Positions 36,790 to 45,577 of a DNA stretch of 64,000 nt are shown one piece after another. Made by a program: the position numbers and the translations under genes. Within the stretch, counting starts at the first letter, position 1. Each line of letters starts with the position of its first letter. Under the pieces are notes generated by a model. That model had not been told where the DNA came from. It saw only the letters and a program-made list of their open reading frames with translations, and searched no databases. The stretch spans positions 1,550,001-1,614,000 of the forward strand of contig NZ_CP101454.1 in NCBI RefSeq assembly GCF_024362405.1, in the 5' to 3' direction. Origin of the DNA: Halorarius litoreus. GTDB taxonomy: Archaea > Halobacteriota > Halobacteria > Halobacteriales > Haloarculaceae.

Positions 36790-37613
36790 GCGAACAGGAA
36801 CAGCAGACCGCACCCGAGATTCACGAGGGGGCGAACCTCTCGAAGCCGAACGTCGTCCTCGAGGTCGACGGGCTGAAGAAGGCGTTCGGTGGCCTCGTCG
36901 CCACGGACGACGCCTCGTTCCAGGTGGAACGCGGCACCATCACCGGCCTCATCGGGCCGAACGGCGCGGGGAAGTCCACGCTGTTCAACCTCATCTCGGG
37001 GTTCTACGATGAGGACGACGGCACTGTCCGCGTCAACGGGGCGGACGTGACCGACGACGAACCGCACGAGATCGCCGAGCACGGGCTCATCCGGACGTTC
37101 CAGACCCCCCGAAAACTGGAGGGGATGACCGTCCGTGAGGCGATGCTCGTCGGCCCACAGACCCAGCTCGGTGAGTCGTTCCTCTCGCTGTTCACGTCGG
37201 GCGAGGAGGTCCAGCAGCAGGAGCGCGCGAACCTCGAAGACGCCCAGCGCATCCTCGAGCAGTTCGAGATCGGTCATCTGGCGACCCAGCCCGCGACCGA
37301 CCTCTCGGGCGGGCAGATGAAGCTGGTCGAACTGGCGCGGGCGATGCTCGCCGAGCCCGAGGTGCTGCTGCTCGACGAGCCGGTCGCGGGTGTCAACCCG
37401 ACGCTCGCGAACAAGCTCCGCGACCACATCGCCCGGCTCAACGAGCAGGGCGTGACGTTCTGCATCATCGAGCACGACATGGAGTTCATCATGAACCTCG
37501 CCGATCCGATCATCGTTCTGGACCAGGGGAGCGTCCTCGTCGAGGGGACGCCCGACGCCGTTCGAAACGACGACCGCGTCATCGACGCGTATCTCGGAGG
37601 GCCGGGCGAATGA
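36786..37613 (+). CDS. livG: ABC transporter ATPase LivG
   Basis: 275-aa cytoplasmic ATPase. Walker A GPNGAGKST, Q-loop FQTPRKLEGMTV, signature LSGGQMKLVELARAM, Walker B VLLLDEPVAGVNP and H-loop CIIEHDMEF. The long insertion after the Q-loop and the ending VLVEGTPDAVRNDDRVIDAYLG are typical of LivG. It carries an extra ~25-residue acidic N terminus. It works as a heterodimer with LivF. Confidence 0.94.
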   Translation: MSEQEQQTAPEIHEGANLSKPNVVLEVDGLKKAFGGLVATDDASFQVERGTITGLIGPNGAGKSTLFNLISGFYDEDDGTVRVNGADVTDDEPHEIAEHGLIRTFQTPRKLEGMTVREAMLVGPQTQLGESFLSLFTSGEEVQQQERANLEDAQRILEQFEIGHLATQPATDLSGGQMKLVELARAMLAEPEVLLLDEPVAGVNPTLANKLRDHIARLNEQGVTFCIIEHDMEFIMNLADPIIVLDQGSVLVEGTPDAVRNDDRVIDAYLGGPGE

Positions 37614-38356
37614 GCGCCGAACACTCCGAGCGCGCCGAGCCGATGGCCGGTGGCGCCGTCCTCTCGGTCGAGAACGTCGACAGCGGCTACGGTGACGTGC
37701 AGGTGCTCGACGACCTCTCGCTGTCGCTCAAGCAGGAGGAGATTGCCTGTCTCGTCGGCCCGAACGGCGCGGGGAAATCCACTGTGTTGAAGACCGTGTT
37801 CGGGATGCTCTCGCCGTGGACGGGCCACGTCCGCTACCACGGCGACGACATCGGGGGGATGGCCCCCGATGACATCGTCCGCGAGGGCATCGGCTTCGTC
37901 CCGCAGACGGACAACGTGTTCGGCAGCCTCACCATCGAGGAGAACCTGCGTATGGGCGGCGTCGCCCGCGACGACGATCTCGGGCCGGTCATCGACGAGC
38001 TGTACGACCGGTTCCCCATCCTCACGGAGAAACGGAGTGCGAAGGCCCGGACGCTCTCGGGCGGCCAGCGGCAGGTGCTGGCGTTCGCCCGCGCGCTCGT
38101 GATGGAGCCCGACGTGCTGCTCATCGACGAGCCCTCGGCCGGGCTCGCTCCCAACACCGCCGACGAGGTGTTCGCGGACGTGCAGGCGGTCAACGACCTC
38201 GGCACCGCCATTCTGATGGTCGAGCAGAACGCCCGCAAGGGGCTCTCCATCTCGGATACGGGGTACGTCCTCGACCAAGGGAGCGTCGCGTACGCGGACG
38301 CCGCCGACGCGCTGCTCGACAATCCGGAAGTGTCGCGGCTCTACCTCGGCGGCTGA
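37610..38356 (+). CDS. livF: ABC transporter ATPase LivF
   Basis: 248-aa ATPase. Walker A GPNGAGKST, signature LSGGQRQVLAFARAL, Walker B VLLIDEPSAGLAP, H-region ILMVEQNARKGL, and the LivF-type ending ALLDNPEVSRLYLGG. It overlaps livG by 4 bases and is last in a five-gene operon. It converges on the PQQ-repeat lipoprotein gene. Confidence 0.94.
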   Translation: MSAEHSERAEPMAGGAVLSVENVDSGYGDVQVLDDLSLSLKQEEIACLVGPNGAGKSTVLKTVFGMLSPWTGHVRYHGDDIGGMAPDDIVREGIGFVPQTDNVFGSLTIEENLRMGGVARDDDLGPVIDELYDRFPILTEKRSAKARTLSGGQRQVLAFARALVMEPDVLLIDEPSAGLAPNTADEVFADVQAVNDLGTAILMVEQNARKGLSISDTGYVLDQGSVAYADAADALLDNPEVSRLYLGG

Positions 38357-38360
38357 CGGC

Positions 38361-39764
38361 TCACTCGTCGCTGGCGAACGCCAGCACCGTCCCGTCTTTC
38401 TTCGTCGCGTACACCCGATTCCCCACAGCGACCGGGTCGTACAGCGTGCCGTCGGCCTCGTAGCGCCACCGCTCCGTCCCATCGTGGCGGAACGAGGCGA
38501 CGGTGCGCGTTCCCTCGTTGTAGGGGGTCGTGGCGAGCACGCCGTCGGCGAGCGGCTGGACGGCCGCGGGCTCCGGGAGCGACGCCCGCCAGCGGACCGA
38601 GCCGTCCCCGGCGTCGAGCGCGTAGACGGTGCCCGTCTCGTCGCCGACGTAGATGCCGTCACCGACGACGGCTCCGTCGGGGGTGTCGGCGTCGGCGGTG
38701 AACGTCCACGAGGCGTCGCCGGCCCGGACGTACGACACCCTGCCGCCGAGACTGGTGACGACGACCGGGTTCGCCATCGTCGTGCCGAGGTCCGTCGACA
38801 CGTCGGCGACGCTCACCGGGACGTAGTTCTCGCCGCCTGCGGGGTCGGTACTGAAGCGCCAGCGCTCCTCACCGGTCGAGAGCAGGCGCGCGACCACCGG
38901 GTAGCCGTCGTCGTTCCGCTCCGTCGCCTGGGTGAAACACAGGGCGCCGGCGGTGGCGACGGGGGCTTCGTGGTTGCCGAGCGGCTCGCCGTCGGCCTGC
39001 CACAGCTCGGTTCCGGCCTGCGTGTCGTACGCGGTCAGTCCCACGCCGGCGTCGCTGTAGAGGAGGTGTTCTTCCTCGACGGTGCCGGCCCTCGCATCGC
39101 CAGCCTCCCGACTCCACGCCGTCGAGCCGTCGGGACCGACCGCGAACAGCGTCTCGCCCTCGTGGCTCAACGCGTCGTCGCTCGTGCCGACGAACAGCTG
39201 TCCATCGGCGGCGGCGACGATCTCGAGGAACTTCCCCCGGGGGTCGGTCACCCACGCGCGGTCGCCGCCAGCGTGGTAGGCACGCACCCGCTGGTCGACG
39301 CCGGTGTAGCCGGTCGAGCGGCCTGTGGTGACGTGCACGCGCCCGTCGTGGACCACCGGCGACCCGACCACCGGCGCGTCGGTCTCTGTGCGCCACGCGA
39401 CCGAGCCGTCCTCGGCGTCGAGCGCATCGAGGCTCCCACGCGGTGCGTCGCCTCCGGGGGTCGGCGTAGTGATGCGGTTCTCGCCGCCGCCGACGTACAC
39501 CAGTCCCGCGTCGGGGTCGACCGCCGGCGGGTGTTCGAGTACCTCGGGGAGGCGCACGGCCCACGCGAGCGCCGGGTCGTCGGCGGGGAGCTGTCGGGGC
39601 CCGTCGGGTGTCGGGCTCTCCGTCGGGCCGGTGGGCGTGTCGGTCGGATCGGCGGGCGTGTCAGTCGGGTCCGCGGGCGTGTCGGTTCCGGGGGTGCCCG
39701 GCCCGGCCGAACACCCCGCGAGCGCCGCGGCGAGCGCGGTCAGGTAGCTGCGTCGGGAGGGCAT
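38361..39764 (-). CDS. PQQ-like beta-propeller lipoprotein
   Basis: 467 aa. The signal peptide with lipobox LAGCSAG anchors the protein to the outer face. A Thr/Pro/Asp repeat linker (residues ~22-55; TDTPADPTD repeats) follows, and the rest is a beta-propeller of PQQ/WD-like blades. Recurrent DxxxG..W.. motifs are LDALDAEDGSVAWR, TAYDTQAGTELWQ, YALDAGDGSVRWR and ASFRHDGTERWRY. No PQQ-enzyme active site is recognisable, so a scaffold or binding role is more likely than dehydrogenase activity. Confidence 0.85.
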   Translation of the reverse strand: MPSRRSYLTALAAALAGCSAGPGTPGTDTPADPTDTPADPTDTPTGPTESPTPDGPRQLPADDPALAWAVRLPEVLEHPPAVDPDAGLVYVGGGENRITTPTPGGDAPRGSLDALDAEDGSVAWRTETDAPVVGSPVVHDGRVHVTTGRSTGYTGVDQRVRAYHAGGDRAWVTDPRGKFLEIVAAADGQLFVGTSDDALSHEGETLFAVGPDGSTAWSREAGDARAGTVEEEHLLYSDAGVGLTAYDTQAGTELWQADGEPLGNHEAPVATAGALCFTQATERNDDGYPVVARLLSTGEERWRFSTDPAGGENYVPVSVADVSTDLGTTMANPVVVTSLGGRVSYVRAGDASWTFTADADTPDGAVVGDGIYVGDETGTVYALDAGDGSVRWRASLPEPAAVQPLADGVLATTPYNEGTRTVASFRHDGTERWRYEADGTLYDPVAVGNRVYATKKDGTVLAFASDE

Positions 39765-39825
39765 GGCTGGCTCACTCGTCGCGTCCGGAATAAGCCTCGT
39801 GGAGGGTCAAACGGGTGCTTGTGCC

Positions 39826-40383
39826 TCACACCACGACCACGCGAACGACGCCGAACAGCACCAGCACCCCCAGCACGTCGCAGGTGTTCGTGACGACGGG
39901 AATCACGACGTCGTCGGGGTCGCTGCCCAGTCGGTACGCGGCGTAGGTCGCGACGAGCGTGACGCCGATGGCGAGCGCCGACAGGAGCGCCCCCGAGGCG
40001 AACGCGACGAACACGACGACCCCGAGCCCGAGCCGGGCGGTGCCGACGAGCGACTGGAGCAGCCACGCCCCCGCGCCCACGATAGGGAACAGCGTGAACG
40101 CCAGCAGGACGGTCGCGAGCGCGTTGCCGCCGAGGGTGTCGTCGGTCGGGTCGAAGTCGAGGAGGCCGAGGTGGACGGCCGTCGAGAGCCGCGAGGCGAG
40201 GATGCTCCCGAGGTTCCCCCCCATCCCGATGACGACCGGGACGAGCACCAGCAGCGAGGGATACCGCAGGAGCGTCCCCTGGAAGGTGTCGAGCACGAGC
40301 CCCGACCCCAGCTCGACGAGCGTCAGGACGACGAGCACCGGGAGCATATCGCGCATGATGGCGCGGACGGTCCACCGCGCCAT
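39826..40383 (-). CDS. MgtE-type magnesium channel domain, second half-gene
   Basis: 185 aa, only the MgtE integral-membrane domain: about five helices with VIGMGGNLGSILASRLSTAVHLG and DPDDVVIPVVTNTCDVLGVLVL. The cytoplasmic N and CBS domains that gate classical MgtE are absent. It starts immediately after the stop of the paired upstream gene, so the two membrane halves are expressed together and probably assemble as a heterodimer, where classical MgtE is a homodimer. Mg2+ or another divalent cation is the likely substrate. Confidence 0.85.
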   Translation of the reverse strand: MARWTVRAIMRDMLPVLVVLTLVELGSGLVLDTFQGTLLRYPSLLVLVPVVIGMGGNLGSILASRLSTAVHLGLLDFDPTDDTLGGNALATVLLAFTLFPIVGAGAWLLQSLVGTARLGLGVVVFVAFASGALLSALAIGVTLVATYAAYRLGSDPDDVVIPVVTNTCDVLGVLVLFGVVRVVVV

Positions 40384-40962
40384 TCAGCCACCACCCAGCG
40401 TGAGGACGATGCGGGCGGCGAGCAGGAGCGTCGCCACGCCGACGACGTCGCCGGTCGTCGTCACCACTGGTCCCGCGAGGGTGTCGGGGTTCAGCCCCCG
40501 GCGATAGCCGACGAACACGACGCTCACGACCGCGACGATGAGCACCGACCCCGAGATGAGGCCGCTGAGGACGGCGATGCCCACTAGCACCGGGAGCGCC
40601 GCACGCGGCCGCCCCAGCAGGAGCAGGAGGAGGAACGCCGTCGTCGCGGCGAACGTGCTGACGACGAGGCCGTTGGCGACGGCCGCTGCGATCGCCGACC
40701 GCAGGCGCTCGTTGCCCACGTCGAACCGCGGTTCGATGATCCCCTGGTGGAGCGCGCTCGCGAGCCGCGCGCCGAGCGAGCCGTAGACGTTGCCGCGGGT
40801 GGCGAGCAGCGCGGGCACGAGCAGCAGCAGCCCCGGCACCGCCGACAGCTCGGCCTGCATCCCGCCGAGAACGACGCCGGCGAAGAGGCCGCCGACCGCG
40901 CTAACGGCCAGAATCGGCAGGGCCTCCCGGTAGGCCTCGGTCGCCACCTCGCGGACGGTCAT
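40384..40962 (-). CDS. MgtE-type magnesium channel domain, first half-gene
   Basis: 192 aa. It has the same architecture as its neighbour: VPALLATRGNVYGSLGARLASALHQG and NPDTLAGPVVTTTGDVVGV are the MgtE ion-pathway motifs, in the cognate positions. No CBS or N domain. The ATG at 40962 (MTVREVATEAYREALP) is preferred over one five codons upstream. The adjacent second half-gene follows without a gap. Confidence 0.85.
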   Translation of the reverse strand: MTVREVATEAYREALPILAVSAVGGLFAGVVLGGMQAELSAVPGLLLLVPALLATRGNVYGSLGARLASALHQGIIEPRFDVGNERLRSAIAAAVANGLVVSTFAATTAFLLLLLLGRPRAALPVLVGIAVLSGLISGSVLIVAVVSVVFVGYRRGLNPDTLAGPVVTTTGDVVGVATLLLAARIVLTLGGG

Positions 40963-40977
40963 CGGCCGAGGAGACAC

Positions 40978-41877
40978 GCGCCGGGGTGAAAAGACCGCGG
41001 GTGATCACACCACCGTGGGCAGCCACAGCTTGCCCTCACGACGTCGTGCTCACCGGCGATAGTGAGCCGTGGTTCAGGACGCACACGATTCTCCGGATGA
41101 ATTGCCGTCTACACCGTGATATCGGCTGAATTGGGGTGGCTGTGACGCCAACATTCCCGGAATCTCCCGCAGTACTGTGTCTTCTTGATGATGTCGGCTG
41201 TCGGTGGCTGTTCCGTCGCTGCTCGGCGTGCGGGTGGCGGATCGCTCTGATGAGAATGGATGGCTGAGTGGCGCTACTGGCGGGTTTCATTCTGGGAACT
41301 GTATCATTATTCATACCTGTGGAAATCCGTCGACCGGAAGAACGGCGATGTTAGCCGATTCAAATCTGCGTTTCTGTCTATCTCTGATGCTGATATGTCT
41401 GTGTGCGCTGCTGCACAGTGTTCCCGAATACCGCCTATGCGCCGCGAATTCGGCGGGTTTCGCCCGTGTTCCGCGAGTGAGTACTTCGCTGGTCACGGCT
41501 CCCTGTACTGTCTGTTTTTCCGGCGCAGAAGCCGATGTTCGCCGGTTCTCGGGATTCGACTCCGTCGGCGTTTCTGCATAATCGGTTCAGAACCGGTCGC
41601 TCTCGGGTCGTACAGCCGGTATACGGCCGAATACTTCGTTTTCGAGAGACGGCGTCCCGCGTTTGCACATCCCTCTGGGGGCACATTCGGCTCGACACGC
41701 TCGCTACGTACGGTATATTGCGGATATCGGGCGCTTGTTTCCGGGCTTCTGACTCTGTACTCGACACGAAACCGCCGATTTCTCCCGCGAGTTCCGCGCT
41801 ACCGCTGATGTTGAGTACTTGGTGGTGAAGCGCGCTTCACAGAGTGTTTTTGCGCCCGGGCGTGCGACCGGCGAGTG
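40978..41877. other. 900-base gene-free region with atypical base composition
   Basis: Visibly less GC-rich than the rest. Every long frame (for example 41260-41808 plus, 41435-41767 minus) translates to Arg/Ser/Cys-rich sequence unlike haloarchaeal protein. Small inverted repeats are present: GCTCAC/GTGAGC at 41048-41067 and CGGTTC-A-GAACCG at 41583-41595. It may be a decayed insertion or long regulatory DNA; I see no tRNA, integrase or recognisable gene fragment. Confidence 0.55.
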
Positions 41878-42468
41878 ATGTCCGACCGACAGGCCGTGGT
41901 CGACTGCGCCCACAGACGCACCGAGCGCCTGCTCGCGGACGTACGCGAGGCCTTTCCCGACGCGCCGACGCTCGACCCGTGGGTCATCGATCCACCGCGG
42001 TACTTCGACGACTCGTTTCCCGAGGTCCTCGACGTCCAGCTCGACCGCTGGGCGGGCATCGGCGGCGCGAACGTCTTTCGCGAGCACGAGGGCGAGCCAC
42101 AGGTACTCTGCGTGAAACCGGGCTACAAGGACCACTGGGAGGGACCCGGCGGCGACCTGGAGGTCGGTGAGTCGCTCGCGGAGACCGCGAAGCGAGAGGT
42201 TCGCGAGGAGACGAACTACGAGGTCGAGCTGACGGGCGTGTTCTACGCCCGAGAGGTGCACATCGACTACGGGCCGCCCGAGCCCGTGCCGATTCCCATG
42301 ACGGTGTTCACGGCGCGGGTTGCCGACGGGCGGCTGGCCGCGCCGAGCCATCGGGTTCCGTCGGGGGAGCCGGAGATCGAAGACGCGCGGTGGTTCTCGA
42401 AAGAGGAGTTGCCCGAGCCGCTGGTGGATGCAGAGCGGATTTACGAGTATCTGGAGGAAATGGGGTAG
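41878..42468 (+). CDS. NUDIX hydrolase
   Basis: 196 aa. The Nudix box GGDLEVGESLAETAKREVREETNY fits GX5EX7REUXEEXGU except that Asn replaces the last Gly; its Glu residues would bind Mg2+. The N-terminal ~60 residues are an extra helical region. It would hydrolyse a nucleoside diphosphate linked to some moiety; the substrate is not predictable. ATG 41878 is preceded by GTG 41875, an alternative start. Confidence 0.88.
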   Translation: MSDRQAVVDCAHRRTERLLADVREAFPDAPTLDPWVIDPPRYFDDSFPEVLDVQLDRWAGIGGANVFREHEGEPQVLCVKPGYKDHWEGPGGDLEVGESLAETAKREVREETNYEVELTGVFYAREVHIDYGPPEPVPIPMTVFTARVADGRLAAPSHRVPSGEPEIEDARWFSKEELPEPLVDAERIYEYLEEMG

Positions 42469-42530
42469 CTGTCGCTCGGAGGTCGAGCGTATCAGAAAAC
42501 TGGGGGTCGTCGGGTAGTCAGGTCCCGTGA

Positions 42531-43007
42531 TTAGTTGGGGACAGTGGACTGGCCGATGGTCTGGGACTGGCCGCCCGAGGGCGAGGTCCAGATGACGCGG
42601 ACCGATTCGCCACCGGAAACGCCACTTACCTGACTCGCATTGACGATTTCGGTACTACCGGTGGAGACGGTCGCGCCCCATTCGTTGAGGTCGCCAACGT
42701 CACTGCCGCCAATCTGTACCGAGAGCGTGTCCTTATCGATGTCTTCACCGCCGGTGTGAGTGATTTCCATGTAGTTCTCGGAAGCCGCACCGGTTGCATA
42801 ATCGTTCGAGCCACCGGTCATGTTTGAGTACTCAAACTGGAAGTTCGCCTGCGGCGATGCGCTCTGCACGTTCTCGCCGAGCCCGAGGACGAACGTCCCG
42901 ATCACAGCCGCGAGGATGACGGTAATCGCGACCATGAGGATGACGCCGATGACGGGCGAGACTGCGTCTTCGTCCGTGAACAGGTGCTTGAGTTGTGTGA
43001 AATCCAT
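42531..43007 (-). CDS. Type IV pilin (PilA-like), downstream copy
   Basis: 158 aa. The N-terminal H-domain DAVSPVIGVILMVAITVI, preceded by charged FTDED, is the archaeal pilin signature; prepilin peptidase would process just before it. The first 48 residues are identical to those of the neighbouring pilin, while the middle differs (insertion MTGGSNDYATGAASENY) and the C-terminal WTSPSGGQS-TIGQS is shared. It is a surface adhesion pilus subunit. The gene has its own TATA box and structured leader. Confidence 0.9.
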   Translation of the reverse strand: MDFTQLKHLFTDEDAVSPVIGVILMVAITVILAAVIGTFVLGLGENVQSASPQANFQFEYSNMTGGSNDYATGAASENYMEITHTGGEDIDKDTLSVQIGGSDVGDLNEWGATVSTGSTEIVNASQVSGVSGGESVRVIWTSPSGGQSQTIGQSTVPN

Positions 43008-43153
43008 TGTTGTGTTTCTCCCGGCACGCTCTCGGGAGTAGCGCCGCTCTCGCGTGGTTGCGAGTCGACAGAACCCCCCTTCCGGCAGGCGTCGGAGACG
43101 GCCTGCACTAGCGGCGTGCCTTGTCTTTTCAATAGGATTACAAGTATATAACT
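43008..43153 (-). promoter_or_regulatory. Promoter and structured 5' leader of the downstream pilin
   Basis: The TATA box (TTATATAC, about 43143-43152) predicts a start near 43120 and a leader of about 110 bases. In order along the RNA: the box GACAAGGCACGCCGC (43111-43125), hairpin B (GCAGGC 43085-43090 / GCCTGC 43101-43106) and hairpin A (CTCCCG 43018-43023 / CGGGAG 43033-43038). AAACACAAC then leads to the ATG. GGCACGC in the box is exactly complementary to GCGTGCC in hairpin A. All elements recur in the other pilin leader. Confidence 0.65.
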
Positions 43154-43271
43154 CTGCTGTGGTTATCGATACATTATCGCATGGTTACTCGTATATTATC
43201 AATTGAGCTGTGGCTCGGTGATTGGGCTTCCAGAAAATTGGGCGCTGTGAAATGTCAGCCAGGTCTCGTGA

Positions 43272-43736
43272 TTAGTTGGGGATCTGGGACTGGCCGATGG
43301 TGCTGGACTGGCCGCCCGAGGGCGAAGTCCAGATGACGCGGACAGTGTTACCCGCGGCGACGTTCGCGTCGGTCAGTTCGTCACCCTCGCTTAGGGTTTC
43401 AGTGCTACCCGTACTGATGGTGCTCCCCCAGTCATCAAGGCTGCTTGACTCAACGGTGTCGGAGCCAGCCTGGACAGACACGGTCGATTTCGCGATGTCC
43501 TCACCACCCGTGTGGGTGATATCAATGACACCGCTCCCGGTGCTGAAGTCACCACTGTATTCGAACTGGAAGTTCGCCTGCGGAGCCGAATCCTGCACGT
43601 TCTCGCCGAGCCCGAGGACGAAGGTCCCGATGACGGCTGCGAGAATGACGGTGATGGCGACCATGAGGATGACGCCGATGACGGGCGAGACTGCGTCTTC
43701 GTCCGTGAACAGGTGCTTGAGTTGTGTGAAATCCAT
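43272..43736 (-). CDS. Type IV pilin (PilA-like), upstream copy
   Basis: 154 aa, start at ATG 43736 (MDFTQLKHLFTDEDAVSP). It has the same pilin H-domain as its tandem neighbour, with a variable middle (GDFSTGSGVIDITHTGGEDIAKS) and the common ending VRVIWTSPSGG. About 100 bases around the start are identical at DNA level between the two genes, and downstream third positions diverge, indicating recent conversion or selection on the 5' end. Membrane-anchored until assembled into a pilus. Confidence 0.9.
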   Translation of the reverse strand: MDFTQLKHLFTDEDAVSPVIGVILMVAITVILAAVIGTFVLGLGENVQDSAPQANFQFEYSGDFSTGSGVIDITHTGGEDIAKSTVSVQAGSDTVESSSLDDWGSTISTGSTETLSEGDELTDANVAAGNTVRVIWTSPSGGQSSTIGQSQIPN

Positions 43737-43870
43737 TGTTGTGTTTCTCCCGGCACGCTCTCCGGGAGCGCGACCATCGCGACGACAGTACTCTCCCCCT
43801 TCCGCAGGTGTAGTTCCCACCTGTCTTGGCGGCGTGCCTTGTCCCCTCAATTGGCCGTAGAAGATATAGC
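43737..43870 (-). promoter_or_regulatory. Promoter and structured 5' leader of the upstream pilin
   Basis: TATA box (GCTATATCT, about 43861-43870), predicted start near 43840. It has the same 15-base box (43829-43843), hairpin B with different bases but kept pairing (CAGGTG 43805-43810 / CACCTG 43818-43823), and hairpin A (CTCCCGG 43747-43753 / CCGGGAG 43762-43768). AAACACAAC precedes the ATG. Confidence 0.65.
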
Positions 43871-44010
43871 TACGCTGTCACTACTGCCAACTGAAGCCGG
43901 GATTTAGCGGAATAAACGCTCGATGTAGCCGATTCTGCGCCGATTCCTGCCACAAGTAGGACGTTCTCTACCGTCCGAAAACAGAGGTTAAACGCCGCGT
44001 TAAGCCAGAT

Positions 44011-45396
44011 TCACCCGAACGGGCCCATGCCGCCCATGCCACCGCCACCGCCGCCACCGCCCATCTTCTTCATCATGCGCTGCATGTCGCCGTCGCCCAT
44101 CCCCTGGAACTGCTTCATCATGCGGCTCATCATCTTGTGCTGTTCGAGCAGCTCGCGCACCTGCTCCTCCGATTTACCCGAACCGCGGGCGACGCGCTCG
44201 ATCTGGGATTTGGAGATGGAACGCGGGTTCGCGAGCTCCTTCTCGGTCATCGAGTCCATGATGACCTCGAACGCGCGCATCCGCTCCTGGGTGACGTCCA
44301 TCGCGTCGTCCGGGAGCTGGTCCTTGAGGCCGCCGCCGAGCCCCGGAATCATGTCGAGCACCTGGTCGAGCGGCCCCATGTTGTTCATCGCCTCCATCTG
44401 CTTGCGCATGTCGACGAGCGTGAACTCGCCTTTCATCAGGTTCTCCGGGTCCCAGTCCTCCTCGGACTGGCCGGTGGCCTCCATCGCGCGCTCGACGCGC
44501 TCGGCGAGCTGCTTCAGGTCGCCCATGCCGAGCAGGCGGGAGATGAACCCCGACGGCTCGAACCGCTCGATGTCCTGCACCTCCTCGCCGGTCCCGAGGA
44601 ACGCGATCGAGGAGTCAGTCTGGTCGACGGCGGCGAGCGCGCCGCCACCTTTCGCCGTCCCGTCGAGCTTCGTGATGACGACGCCGTCGATGCCGACGGC
44701 CTCGCCGAACCGCTTCGCCTGGTCCTTCGCACCCTGCCCGATGGCTGCGTCGAGGACGAGCAGGTTCTTGTCCGGGTTCACGAGCGACTCGATCTGTTCG
44801 AGTTCGTCGATGAGCCCGTCTTCGAGCGCGTGGCGGCCCGCGGTGTCGACGATGAGCACGTCGACGTCGTCGAGTTCCTCCATCCCCTTGCGGGCGATGT
44901 CGACCGGGTCGTCGTTGTCCGGGTCGCCGTAGAACTCGACCTCGGCGCGCTCGCACATCTGCTTCGCCTGGTCGTACGCGCCGGGGCGGAACGTGTCCGT
45001 CTGGATGACCCCTGGTCGAAGGCCCTTCTTCGAGAACCACCACGCCATCTTCGCCGCGGAGGTCGTCTTCCCGGAGCCCTGCAGGCCCGCGAGCATGATG
45101 GTCTGGCTCTCCAGCGGGAGGTCGGTCGACTCCCCGATGAGGTCGACCATCTCCTCGTAGACGATCTTGAGGACGTGGTCGCGCGCCGAGGTGCCACCGG
45201 GCGGGTCCTCGTTGAGTGCCCGCTCGCGGATGTTGCTCGACAGCTGCATCACGAGGTCGACGTCGACGTCGGCCTGCAACAGCGACCGCTGTATCTCCTT
45301 CACGATGTTCTCGACATCCTCCTCGTCGAGCCGCGACTTGCCGCGGAGGTTGTCGAGGGAGCCACGGAGTGAGCTCCCGAGGTCGTCGAGTACCAT
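44011..45396 (-). CDS. srp54: Signal recognition particle protein SRP54
   Basis: 461-aa GTPase that binds signal peptides and 7S RNA in co-translational targeting. N domain ~1-85; G domain with P-loop [43 protein letters not shown]; linker [17 protein letters not shown] domain ~300-430 with Met-rich [14 protein letters not shown] and [28 protein letters not shown], key residues G376, S377, G378, M395 and M398. It ends in a Gly/Met tail (MGGMGPFG). The start [14 protein letters not shown] is standard. Normally next to ftsY; here LysE and a lipoprotein gene intervene. Confidence 0.97.
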   Translation of the reverse strand: MVLDDLGSSLRGSLDNLRGKSRLDEEDVENIVKEIQRSLLQADVDVDLVMQLSSNIRERALNEDPPGGTSARDHVLKIVYEEMVDLIGESTDLPLESQTIMLAGLQGSGKTTSAAKMAWWFSKKGLRPGVIQTDTFRPGAYDQAKQMCERAEVEFYGDPDNDDPVDIARKGMEELDDVDVLIVDTAGRHALEDGLIDELEQIESLVNPDKNLLVLDAAIGQGAKDQAKRFGEAVGIDGVVITKLDGTAKGGGALAAVDQTDSSIAFLGTGEEVQDIERFEPSGFISRLLGMGDLKQLAERVERAMEATGQSEEDWDPENLMKGEFTLVDMRKQMEAMNNMGPLDQVLDMIPGLGGGLKDQLPDDAMDVTQERMRAFEVIMDSMTEKELANPRSISKSQIERVARGSGKSEEQVRELLEQHKMMSRMMKQFQGMGDGDMQRMMKKMGGGGGGGGMGGMGPFG

Positions 45397-45577
45397 TTGC
45401 TCGGTGTAGCCCCCGCAGACGGTAAACGCTTTTCCGTCGAGTGCGTGGACGAGCGAGCGAAGCGAGCGAGGCCACGGTACTGCGAGCGGGGAGCGGAGCG
45501 ACCCGCGAGCTTCGCGTCCATCAACCAGCGAGCGACCCAACCGTCGACTTTACCCCGTCCGCGTCGACACCGCACGT

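Noticed and set aside
41260..41808. 182-codon frame in the low-GC spacer
   Set aside because: Rich in Arg, Ser, Cys and Trp with no domain, and the opposite strand is equally open; looks like random translation of non-coding DNA.
45440..45540. GAGCGAGCGAAGCGAGCGA-type repeats as an attachment or regulatory site
   Set aside because: Short low-complexity spacers of this kind are common between haloarchaeal genes and show no defined ends here.
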